From assembly GCA_903903205.1 (NCBI GenBank), contig CAIUXU010000540.1, positions 1 to 7,688 on the forward strand: a stretch of DNA of 7,688 bases. Direction: 5' to 3'. The notes below the pieces were generated by a model that was not told where the DNA came from, did not search any database, and saw only the letters and a list, made by a program, of their open reading frames with translations. Made by a program: the position numbers and the translations under genes. The stretch is from an uncultured Syntrophobacterales bacterium. GTDB taxonomy: Bacteria; Desulfobacterota; Syntrophia; Syntrophales; UBA5619. This document shows positions 1-6,180 of this stretch, one piece after another. The first letter of the stretch is position 1, and each line of letters starts with the position of its first letter.

Positions 1-1076
1 AGAAGCACCGCGAGCGCAAACGCAACCGGGGTACTCACCAAATCTTTTAGATAATATGTTCCTGTTGCCGCCTTGATGATCCGCAGAGGGATAAAAAACA
101 GGGCAAAATGAGTGATATAGATCGTAAGCGAATATTTGCTGATCTGCCGGCAGTAGACCAGGAACATTCCCGGTTTTTTTGCGCTATCCGGGTTTGCGTC
201 GTAAATGCGCCATAATAAGATAAACAGTATCAGGACAACCCCAATCAGTAGCATGATCATACTGAAAGAGACGGGATAAAACGACAGAGGCGTTATATAG
301 TCGTTCGCCACAGAGAACCCCGGTTTTATTGAACCTGCATAGGCAGTAAAAAGTCCCATGGAGGTGAACATCATTCCGATGATAAGAATAAACGGAAAAT
401 CGGCGGCCAATAGGTTCTGGGTCATTCTTCTTCCGACAATGAATCCGATCAGCGGAAAAATAATCCAGGGCAAAAGAGGAAATTGTCCGATAAGAAAAAA
501 GCCGGTGGCATTGTCAAGGACGTTCTTTCCTCCCTCGTAATCCTTTGCCGGATCAAAAAGAAAATTGGGAACAAAATCCGATATCCATTGTACGTTTTCA
601 AATTTTCCTCCATAAAAAGGGGCGATGTCAATAAATGATCTAAGCCAGGGGGTAATCAAAAAAACCACACAACAAACCAGAAGCAGTCCCCAGGATGGGG
701 CTTTACGACAAAGAAGCAAAATGATGGTCGTTGCGCCGATGAAAGTTAGAATATCCCAGACCCAGAGCTCTTCATAACCCTGAACAATGAGCAAAAACAA
801 CAACCCAATAACAAAAATTGCCATGCCGCGGATAATGACCCTGCTTTCATTCTGAACCTGGGCGGCGTCCCCTTTCTTGGCGGATAAAACCTGGCTTAGC
901 CCGACCAAAAATACAAACCATGAAGCCGCACAATCCCCACCCAGGAAGTGATTTGAAAAGAAATAGAGCATCGCGTCTCTTCCTTCTCCGCTCGAAAGGA
1001 ATATCGGATAGTGGCATATTACCATTCCGATAAGCGCTAGCGCTCTCAAGACATCAACAGAATCAACTCTTTGCAT
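1..1076 (-). CDS. Polytopic membrane acyltransferase-like protein (DUF1624/HGSNAT-like), C-terminus cut by window edge
   Basis: The reading frame is open from 1076 to the left edge (358 complete codons, no stop seen), so the C-terminus is missing. The protein is strongly hydrophobic, with about eight or more membrane segments. It opens with a charged motif (R3, D5, D8, R11) leading into a helix that ends in H22, in the style of DUF1624/heparan-alpha-glucosaminide acetyltransferase-like and YeiB-like proteins. Other family-like features are FLVGLS at 56-61, WDILTFIG at 107-114, a LLPW motif near 201-204 and a late SLTIYITH at 316-323. Known relatives move acyl groups across or at the inner membrane; the substrate here cannot be read from sequence. 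Three consecutive ATGs (1082, 1079, 1076) precede CAA. The 1076 start is preferred because GGGAGG lies 6 nt upstream. The gene starts 25 nt after the lipoprotein gene, so it is probably co-transcribed. Its base composition is clearly AT-richer than its neighbours. An acyltransferase-3 family member is the main alternative. Confidence 0.78.
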   Translation of the reverse strand, partial: MQRVDSVDVLRALALIGMVICHYPIFLSSGEGRDAMLYFFSNHFLGGDCAASWFVFLVGLSQVLSAKKGDAAQVQNESRVIIRGMAIFVIGLLFLLIVQGYEELWVWDILTFIGATTIILLLCRKAPSWGLLLVCCVVFLITPWLRSFIDIAPFYGGKFENVQWISDFVPNFLFDPAKDYEGGKNVLDNATGFFLIGQFPLLPWIIFPLIGFIVGRRMTQNLLAADFPFILIIGMMFTSMGLFTAYAGSIKPGFSVANDYITPLSFYPVSFSMIMLLIGVVLILFILLWRIYDANPDSAKKPGMFLVYCRQISKYSLTIYITHFALFFIPLRIIKAATGTYYLKDLVSTPVAFALAVL

Positions 1077-1082
1077 CATCAT

Positions 1083-1088
1083 CCTCCC
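1083..1088 (-). promoter_or_regulatory. Shine-Dalgarno site deciding the start of the membrane acyltransferase gene
   Basis: The minus strand reads GGGAGG followed by ATGATGATG. Only the third ATG (1076) has normal 6-nt spacing from GGAGG; the first directly abuts it. This favours 1076 over 1079 and 1082. Confidence 0.6.
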
Positions 1089-1101
1089 TCATTTTTTTCC
1101 T

Positions 1102-1662
1102 TTAGGGCAAGTGCTCCCAGACCAGGCTGACAACCCACTGGACGCCGCCGAGGAGCAGGGGACCTTTCAAAGTTAGATACTTCCCGTCGAATTCAAAGAG
1201 GCGCTGCTGATGCGCCCCAACCCAGTTGGGGAGGAGCGCGGCTTCGATGTGGTGCACGATGGTATGATCATCGGGATTGACGGAATAGGTCCCGTAGTAG
1301 GCGGTATATCCGCCAAACGCCGCCCGGACTTCGGCCTCGGATGTGACGAGAGGGTCGTCCGACGCAAATGCGGGGCGGTTGGGATTCATAAGTTGTACCG
1401 CCATACGCCCGTTCGGCTCATAAATGAGCCTTCCCTGGGCATCCTTGCCGAAGGGGTAGGCAATCTGTCCGCTCGGATCATGGCTGTGGAAGGATATGAG
1501 CTTCCAGGAACCAACCAGTTTGGGTATAACTTCCCTGCTCATGCTGTGAATCCTTTCCTCTGCCGCATCCGCTTTCCTGTCGCCCGGGCCAGGGTTTATA
1601 CCGGCGCAGCCGCAGGCAAACAGGACAACCAGCGAGATCAACAGGCAATAGGACTGCCTCAC
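1102..1662 (-). CDS. Lipocalin-like domain lipoprotein
   Basis: This is a 186-residue protein. Residues 1-19 form a signal sequence (MRQ, then a hydrophobic stretch from about 5 to 16) ending in a Cys-rich FACGCAG segment. C17 or C19 could be the lipidated cysteine, though neither makes a perfect lipobox. Residues 48-186 resemble the bacterial lipocalin-like family (Lipocalin_5 type): LVGSWKLISF at 49-58, PFGKDAQGRLIYEPNGRM at 70-87, a GGYTAYYGTY block at 117-126, HH at 137-138, and PNWVGAHQQRLFEF at 145-158. These are the usual landmarks of a small beta-barrel with a GxW opening. The ligand is unknown and no catalytic residues are evident. The frame extends upstream to 1722 over the end of the transglycosylase gene. 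I chose the GTG at 1662 because GAGGG lies 7 nt upstream and the signal peptide then starts normally. The gene begins 13 nt after the MltF-like gene's stop, so the two are probably co-transcribed and both act in the envelope. Confidence 0.82.
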   Translation of the reverse strand: MRQSYCLLISLVVLFACGCAGINPGPGDRKADAAEERIHSMSREVIPKLVGSWKLISFHSHDPSGQIAYPFGKDAQGRLIYEPNGRMAVQLMNPNRPAFASDDPLVTSEAEVRAAFGGYTAYYGTYSVNPDDHTIVHHIEAALLPNWVGAHQQRLFEFDGKYLTLKGPLLLGGVQWVVSLVWEHLP

Positions 1663-1669
1663 AACCACA

Positions 1670-1674
1670 CCCTC
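1670..1674 (-). promoter_or_regulatory. Shine-Dalgarno site supporting a GTG start for the lipocalin-like gene
   Basis: GAGGG on the minus strand lies 7 nt before the GTG at 1662 and directly after the upstream stop codon TAG (1678-1676). The nearby in-frame GTG at 1668 is only 1 nt away from it, so it is disfavoured. Confidence 0.55.
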
Positions 1675-1675
1675 G

Positions 1676-3241
1676 CTATTTACCCTGCCGGCTCTTGTCC
1701 AGCAACATCTGCTCTTTCGCATTGCGCTTTTCCTCAGTGTGTTTAAGCGTCAGGTTGTAGGCGATATAATACTTATAGATGTTGCGAACATAGGTTGTAG
1801 TTTGGACTCCCATCTTCTCGGCGGTGACGATCTCGACGTTGTTGAACCACTGGTTCGGATCGAGTCCGCGACTCTCCGCCAGCTTGCGCATCTGCGAGAT
1901 CTTCCCCGGTCCAGCATTGTAGCTCGCAAAGGCAAAGAGCGTGCGGTTTTGCTCATTGAAGCTTCGGCCAGGGAAGTAGCGCGCGATGAGCAAGTCCATG
2001 TACTTTGCGCCCCCGTGGATGTTGGGTTCCGTCTCGCTGATATTGCCCACCTTCAGAGAATGCGCGGTAGCCGGCATGATCTGCATGATGCCTATGGCGC
2101 CGACGGGGCTGCGTTTGTTCTGATCCAGGGTGGATTCCTGGTAGCCCTGCGCCGCGAGCATCAGCGGGTCAAACTGATACTTCTGGCCATACTTCTCGAA
2201 CAGGGCAAGCGTCTGCTCGAACCGCTTCCACTCGGTAGCGCCCGTCGGATTCTTTATCTGTTTGATGCTCTTATGGTATTGGGCCAGTCGGCCCGCCATG
2301 ATGCCCTGCTTCTTAAGATAGTTCCTGGAGAAGTCCCGTATTTCAACTTCAAGCTTCGGGCTGCCCTTCCGGATTGCCCAACCTATTCTGCCGCCGGCTC
2401 GAAGCGCGATCTCCTCCCGGACCTTGATTTTGGGCAGAACTTGCGCCCATATTTTTGCCATCCAGTCGTCGATAACAAGGAATTCAAAGAGTCCTGCGTT
2501 AAGCATCTCCATCAGATCTTCATCTTCAAGGGCGTCGGGGACGGGGATAATTTTGACCGGCGGCTTCCTCTTCTTCGACCAGAATCCTCCATCTTCCTTT
2601 TTAAATCGCTCGTTCAGAGACAACAGGCTCTCGTAATAGCTTGATGACTTGCGCACGTGTATGGTCTTGCCGGAAAGATCGTCGATTACATCGACCGTGG
2701 GCGAATTCGGTCCCGTCACCAGGACCTCGGACACAGGCGGCGCTTCCTCAGATGCGACGAAGTCCACTCTCTTCAGACGCTCCTCGGTCACCGTGATGTC
2801 GCCGGCGGCGATGTCGCCAAGGCCCTTGTCCACGCCTGTAAACAACACATCGCGCGTGCATGGAACGATAAACACCGTCAACGGACGCTTTCCGAGCTTA
2901 CCGGCGTATTTTTTGTTGAGGTAGCGCTCAAAATCCCGCACGGTATCCCCCATCAGTCCTCGCTCCCTGCCCTTGTCGTTAAAGTAAAGTGTGCGGCTGG
3001 GCGGCACGAGTACCCGTATCCTCCGGAACTCCAGCATTTTGTCAAAGTCCCCTGTCCACTCTTTGCTCATGAGGGCCAGGGCGCGCAGTTGCTTCCGGCC
3101 ATCTTCAGCCGTCACCACCGTCTTGTCCGCCGGTGTCGTCGGCTTATCGGCAGGTTGCCTGATCACCAGGTACGACACGGCGACAATCGCCAGAACGACC
3201 AACCCCAGGCACAATGCGTAGATACGTCCATTTTCTTTCAT
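1676..3241 (-). CDS. mltF: MltF-like membrane-anchored lytic murein transglycosylase (solute-binding domain plus SLT domain)
   Basis: This 521-residue protein is close to the length of E. coli MltF (about 518). One hydrophobic segment (about 7-27) acts as signal or anchor; no lipobox is visible. Residues ~70-315 form a family-3 solute-binding-like domain: RRIRVLVP at 73-80, then GDIAAGDITVTEERLKRVDF at 142-161 and LSGKTIHVRKSSSYYESL at 189-206. Residues ~345-495 are the soluble lytic transglycosylase domain (GH23 type). Its catalytic glutamate is E369 in QGYQES, followed by GAIGIMQIMP at 381-390, FASYNAGPG at 438-446 and TTYVRNIYKYY at 482-492. In this family the enzyme cleaves the MurNAc-GlcNAc bond to leave 1,6-anhydro ends, and the binding domain modulates activity. 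The frame continues upstream to a TTG at 3298, but the ATG at 3241 gives a normal N-terminus, with GGAGAG 11 nt upstream. It sits 69 nt after the glycosyltransferase and 13 nt before the lipoprotein gene. Confidence 0.92.
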   Translation of the reverse strand: MKENGRIYALCLGLVVLAIVAVSYLVIRQPADKPTTPADKTVVTAEDGRKQLRALALMSKEWTGDFDKMLEFRRIRVLVPPSRTLYFNDKGRERGLMGDTVRDFERYLNKKYAGKLGKRPLTVFIVPCTRDVLFTGVDKGLGDIAAGDITVTEERLKRVDFVASEEAPPVSEVLVTGPNSPTVDVIDDLSGKTIHVRKSSSYYESLLSLNERFKKEDGGFWSKKRKPPVKIIPVPDALEDEDLMEMLNAGLFEFLVIDDWMAKIWAQVLPKIKVREEIALRAGGRIGWAIRKGSPKLEVEIRDFSRNYLKKQGIMAGRLAQYHKSIKQIKNPTGATEWKRFEQTLALFEKYGQKYQFDPLMLAAQGYQESTLDQNKRSPVGAIGIMQIMPATAHSLKVGNISETEPNIHGGAKYMDLLIARYFPGRSFNEQNRTLFAFASYNAGPGKISQMRKLAESRGLDPNQWFNNVEIVTAEKMGVQTTTYVRNIYKYYIAYNLTLKHTEEKRNAKEQMLLDKSRQGK

Positions 3242-3310
3242 GGACTGTTTCACTCTCCGCTTAATGTTGAAAGTCCGGTAGCATATAAAGCGAGACAAGG
3301 CAGAAGCAAA

Positions 3311-4813
3311 TCAGGATCTCCATCCCTTCACCCCATTCAGCTTTCGCCGCGCACGAATCTCGATCGTCCGGAGCTGGTCCTTGTAGGCGTCGTGGCGATT
3401 CGCCTGCACGATGGAAAGGGCGGCATCCGTGTTCCCCTCCCAGCGGCGGCAGAGGTAGAGGCTGTCATAAATCCGGCCGATCCGGTATTCCCGCGACAGG
3501 CGGAGCGCCACCGCGTAATCCTCGCCATAGCCAACGTTCGGAAATCCGGTCCGGCGGAGGATCATTGTGTTGAAGGCTCGGGGCGCCCCCAGACCGTTGA
3601 TGCGCAGTGCGTTGTTTCGCCCGTTTGAGTCGGTCCACTCCCGGTGGTCGATCAGCCCGGGCGGAATCTCCCGCAGGTTGCCGTCCACAATGGTGTATGC
3701 GCCGACGACCAGCGCGCAATTCCCCCGCCGCAGCAGATCGACAAGCCGCTGGAGGACATTGTCTCCCTGATAGAGATCGTCCGAATCCAACTGGACCGCG
3801 TAGCGTCCGCAGGTTTTGGAAAAGATCGCCTCGTTCCAGCAGCCGCCGATGGAGAGGTCCAGCCGCTCCGGAACGATGTGTTTCAGCGCGGGATTGTGGC
3901 CGGCGAGGTCTGCGAGGATTGCCGTTGTGCCGTCCGTGGAATGGTTATCCACGACGATCACGTTGAACGGAAAATCGGTCCGCTGCGCCAGGGCGCTCTT
4001 TACGGCGTCGGCCACGGTCCGGGCCCGGTTCCGGACAGGAATGACGACGCTCGCCTCGACGGGAAAAGGATCGGACAATGGTGGAACATCCCGAAACGAC
4101 GGAGAAAGCCAGGCGCCGATCCGGTGAAGATGCGCGGTCGCGACCGTCTCCATCTCCTCCTGAAACACCCGGTTTTTCGGATCGACATAAGTGAACTGGC
4201 CCCCGGCTGCCTTGTCTCCATCTCCGGTCCCATCCGCCCCTGCCCCCGTCTCCGCAACCACGGAGAGAGGCTCCGGGAGATGGAAGAGCTTCCGATCGGT
4301 CGAGAGTTTCAAGCGGAGGTCATACCAGCCGGCCCACGGGCAGGGCGGGATCGCCCCATACTTTCGGAGCGCCCGGCGCGCGGCGGATGTTGAAATCAAC
4401 ATGATGGGACCGAAATCGAAACCGTCGCGAATGCTTCCCATCTGGTAGTCATTCACCGGGTGTTCAACGATGTTGCCCCCGCGAAGTTCGGTGTAATCCG
4501 CATAGACCATCCCCGCCCCGGTCGCCACCGCCGCATCGTACAGCCGCCCCGGGGCGTGGGGATCGGGGCGGACATCTCCCGGAGAAACATAGAACAGATA
4601 TTGTGTGGAAACCCTGGTGAGAAGGGCGTTCCAGGCCGAACCGGAACCGGGATCGGAAACCGCAAGCGCCTCGCAGCGCGGCGGAAGCGGAGATCCGCTT
4701 CGGCCCCCGGTCTCGAGCACAATGACCTTCTGGATCAGTGGATCCCGAAGAAGCTCGTCCAAGCGCCCTTCGGCCAGGAGGCTGGCGCCTCGGGTAATCA
4801 CGGTGGTAATCAT
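3311..4813 (-). CDS. Family 2 glycosyltransferase with a second, degenerate GT-A-like N-terminal module
   Basis: This is a 500-residue cytoplasmic-looking protein with no membrane segment. Residues ~252-460 are a clear GT2 (GT-A fold) domain: ASVVIPVRNRARTV at 254-267, VVDNHSTDGT at 287-296, the metal-binding LDSDD at 342-346, and GYGEDYAVALRLSREYRIGR at 428-447 carrying the acidic pair E431/D432. Such enzymes transfer a sugar from a nucleotide-sugar donor; donor and acceptor are unknown. Residues 1-185 look like a worn copy of the same fold. YLFYVSPGD (72-80) sits where a DxD strand would be, followed by GAGMVYADYTEL at 99-110. A Gly/Asp/Ala-rich linker (about 190-205) joins the halves. The ATG at 4813 lies 4 nt after the stop of the HMGL-like gene, with AAGG 9 nt upstream, so the two are probably translated from one message. 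No flippase, polymerase or sugar-nucleotide gene is visible nearby. Cell-surface glycan synthesis is inferred only. Confidence 0.85.
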   Translation of the reverse strand: MITTVITRGASLLAEGRLDELLRDPLIQKVIVLETGGRSGSPLPPRCEALAVSDPGSGSAWNALLTRVSTQYLFYVSPGDVRPDPHAPGRLYDAAVATGAGMVYADYTELRGGNIVEHPVNDYQMGSIRDGFDFGPIMLISTSAARRALRKYGAIPPCPWAGWYDLRLKLSTDRKLFHLPEPLSVVAETGAGADGTGDGDKAAGGQFTYVDPKNRVFQEEMETVATAHLHRIGAWLSPSFRDVPPLSDPFPVEASVVIPVRNRARTVADAVKSALAQRTDFPFNVIVVDNHSTDGTTAILADLAGHNPALKHIVPERLDLSIGGCWNEAIFSKTCGRYAVQLDSDDLYQGDNVLQRLVDLLRRGNCALVVGAYTIVDGNLREIPPGLIDHREWTDSNGRNNALRINGLGAPRAFNTMILRRTGFPNVGYGEDYAVALRLSREYRIGRIYDSLYLCRRWEGNTDAALSIVQANRHDAYKDQLRTIEIRARRKLNGVKGWRS

Positions 4814-4817
4814 GGCA

Positions 4818-5990
4818 TCATGCCTTCGGACGGAGCCGCTCGGGCAGCACGGCCTCAGGCGCCCAATCCGCGGGCATCAGTTGCCCCGGCTTCTCTCCGA
4901 CCTTCTCGATCAGCTTCTTCAGGCCCGGGCGGGCATATTCCGGGTGACCTTCGCGGACCGTGCGCCCGTTGCAGATGGCCTCGGAACGGAGGCGGCGCCC
5001 GATCGTCTTCTCCATCTGGCGTCCCAGCCAGAGCACCCGCTCCACATTGTACCCGTGTTCGATGCCCATTTCGTCGATCATCACAACCAGATCCTCCATC
5101 GTGACGAGGCCAACATAGCGCGGATCCCTGTAGTAGTACTCCCCCGTTCCCCGCACGGGGCTGTCGTCGAGGAAGTTGGCCGGCTGTCCGCCCAGACCGC
5201 CGAGCGTCGCCTCGAAGCGGCAAATACCCGCCTGAAGCGCGGCCAGAACGGAGGCGGGGGCGATCCGTTTCGTCTCGTGGAAATGGGCCAGATGCACCTC
5301 CGGGTAAGGGATGGCATCCAGGATCATGGAGTAGTATCGGTAAACCTGGGCCGGTGAGGCGGAGCCGTCGTGGTCCGCGTGTTCGATGTCGAAGGCGCCG
5401 AGTTCCAGGAAGCGCTTGGTGAACTCCACCGCGTCCTCCATCCGGGTCGCCCCGGTGATCGGGCTCCCCCAGATCGTGCTCACCGTGCCGTTCATTTTGA
5501 TCCCGACGTCGGCGGCCTTTTTTATGCACCGCTCCACCTCTTTCCAGTACTGCGAGAGGGTGGTGCCGGAGTTGGCATAATGATGTTCCGGGTCGGTGGA
5601 AACCATCATCAGGATCCGGTCCGGGCCAATGCCCCGCTTGCGGAGTTCGATCGCCGTGTCCACCGCCTTTTCCCGGATGGTAACCGCGGTAAACGTGATA
5701 TCCGCCGGGTTGATCCCCCGGCGTTCGCAGTTCTTTTTGAACCGATCCCCACGAAAGTAGGTCAACACCTTCTCGGCGTCACGGAACTGGGGAATTCCTT
5801 CGGGATTGCCGAGATTTGTCACCTCGATCTCCCGACATCCCGCGAGGATCATCTCTTCGCCGTAAAAGATCTTGGCGGCTGTGGAGATGGTCTTCTCTTC
5901 GTGCTGAAACCCATCGCGGATGGTAATGTCGCCAATGGTCACCTTCTTTGGCATGCGGGGAAAAATCTTCCAGTAGTCGTACTCTGTCAT
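4818..5990 (-). CDS. HMGL-like / pyruvate carboxyltransferase-family (DRE-TIM metallolyase) enzyme, substrate unknown
   Basis: This 390-residue soluble protein has the landmarks of the DRE-TIM metallolyase superfamily (HMG-CoA lyase, isopropylmalate/citramalate synthase). These are TIRDGFQHEE at 23-32 with catalytic R25 and metal ligand D26, EIEVTNLGNP at 54-63, HFHET at 236-240 with ligands H236 and H238, and GGLGGQPAN at 264-272. In that loop N272 falls where the isopropylmalate synthase metal-binding Asn (GERAGN) sits. The HMG-CoA lyase cysteine (GLGGCP) is replaced by Q269. Family members make or break a C-C bond in alpha-keto acid or acyl-CoA substrates with a divalent metal. The length fits a single barrel plus a short tail, with no LeuA-type regulatory domain, so feedback by an amino acid is unlikely. 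The start at 5990 has AAAGGAG at proper distance. It heads the leftward gene run and is 4 nt upstream of the glycosyltransferase. Annotation as true HMG-CoA lyase is not supported. Confidence 0.85.
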   Translation of the reverse strand: MTEYDYWKIFPRMPKKVTIGDITIRDGFQHEEKTISTAAKIFYGEEMILAGCREIEVTNLGNPEGIPQFRDAEKVLTYFRGDRFKKNCERRGINPADITFTAVTIREKAVDTAIELRKRGIGPDRILMMVSTDPEHHYANSGTTLSQYWKEVERCIKKAADVGIKMNGTVSTIWGSPITGATRMEDAVEFTKRFLELGAFDIEHADHDGSASPAQVYRYYSMILDAIPYPEVHLAHFHETKRIAPASVLAALQAGICRFEATLGGLGGQPANFLDDSPVRGTGEYYYRDPRYVGLVTMEDLVVMIDEMGIEHGYNVERVLWLGRQMEKTIGRRLRSEAICNGRTVREGHPEYARPGLKKLIEKVGEKPGQLMPADWAPEAVLPERLRPKA

Positions 5991-5999
5991 AAGTATTTT

Positions 6000-6006
6000 C
6001 TCCTTT
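6000..6006 (-). promoter_or_regulatory. Strong Shine-Dalgarno site of the HMGL-like gene
   Basis: The minus strand reads AAAGGAG with 9 nt to the ATG at 5990. It is the best ribosome-binding site in the window, as expected for the first gene of a message. Confidence 0.6.
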
Positions 6007-6039
6007 GCTTTTAGTTATGGGGGCCGTGTTGTGGCCTTA

Positions 6040-6067
6040 GTTAAACTTTCCCCGAATTCCTTGTCAA
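6040..6067 (-). promoter_or_regulatory. Candidate sigma-70-type promoter for the leftward gene run
   Basis: On the minus strand TTGACA (6067-6062) matches the -35 consensus exactly. It is followed after 16 nt by TTTAAC (6045-6040), which matches TATAAT at 4 of 6 positions; TTAACT at 17 nt is a weaker register. Transcription would start near 6033, giving a leader of about 43 nt before the HMGL-like ATG. This is a pattern match only. It also argues that the upstream extension of the rightward L,D-transpeptidase frame (6031-6180) is spacer rather than coding. Confidence 0.5.
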
Positions 6068-6131
6068 GAAAAACCTTTGCTGCCTGGCTTCAGAAACAAC
6101 ATTCTCGTGAAAAATATTTGATCCCGGATGA

Positions 6132-6146
6132 AAGCGGATTCCGCTT
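6132..6146. repeat. 15-bp perfect inverted repeat in the divergent spacer, possible operator
   Basis: AAGCGGA-T-TCCGCTT is a perfect 7-bp inverted repeat around one base. It lies 35 bp before the chosen L,D-transpeptidase start and 65 bp upstream of the leftward -35 box. The position suits a regulator site serving either divergent gene, but a short palindrome of this kind can occur by chance. There is no T-run after it, so it does not look like a terminator. Confidence 0.3.
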
Positions 6147-6180
6147 GAACCATTTCTCCGACCATGCTAGTGAAATCGCC

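Larger units (their letters stand above)
5991..6180. other. Divergent intergenic spacer
   Basis: This ~190-bp region separates the leftward HMGL-like gene from the rightward L,D-transpeptidase gene. It holds the leftward Shine-Dalgarno, a candidate leftward promoter and a 15-bp palindrome. No convincing rightward promoter could be picked. An in-frame extension of the rightward gene from GTG 6031 is possible, but the encoded 50 residues look like no known domain. Confidence 0.6.

Noticed and set aside
449..631. Small minus-strand ORF with good-looking hydrophobic content inside the acyltransferase gene
   Set aside because: It is in another frame of the acyltransferase gene, whose own frame is open across the whole region and encodes family-like motifs.
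3242..3310. Possible internal promoter or terminator in the 69-nt gap before the MltF-like gene
   Set aside because: The best promoter match (TTGCTT, 16 nt, TATATG) is weak at the -35 box. No stem followed by a T-run is present.
2657..3628. 323-codon plus-strand open frame across the MltF-like/glycosyltransferase junction
   Set aside because: It is antisense to two well-supported genes and spans their intergenic gap, has low-complexity Arg/His-rich composition and shows no recognisable domain.
3644..5357. Several plus-strand open frames of 200-250 codons opposite the glycosyltransferase and HMGL-like genes
   Set aside because: They are shadows of high-GC coding sequence; the minus-strand frames carry the conserved motifs.
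4818..5990. Naming the HMGL-like gene as HMG-CoA lyase or citramalate synthase
   Set aside because: The lyase cysteine is absent and the synthase regulatory domain is absent, so neither specific name is supported.
6021..6035. GGCC-gtgttgt-GGCC inverted repeat near the predicted leftward transcription start
   Set aside because: The arms are only 4 bp and each is itself palindromic, so it carries little weight as a hairpin or operator.
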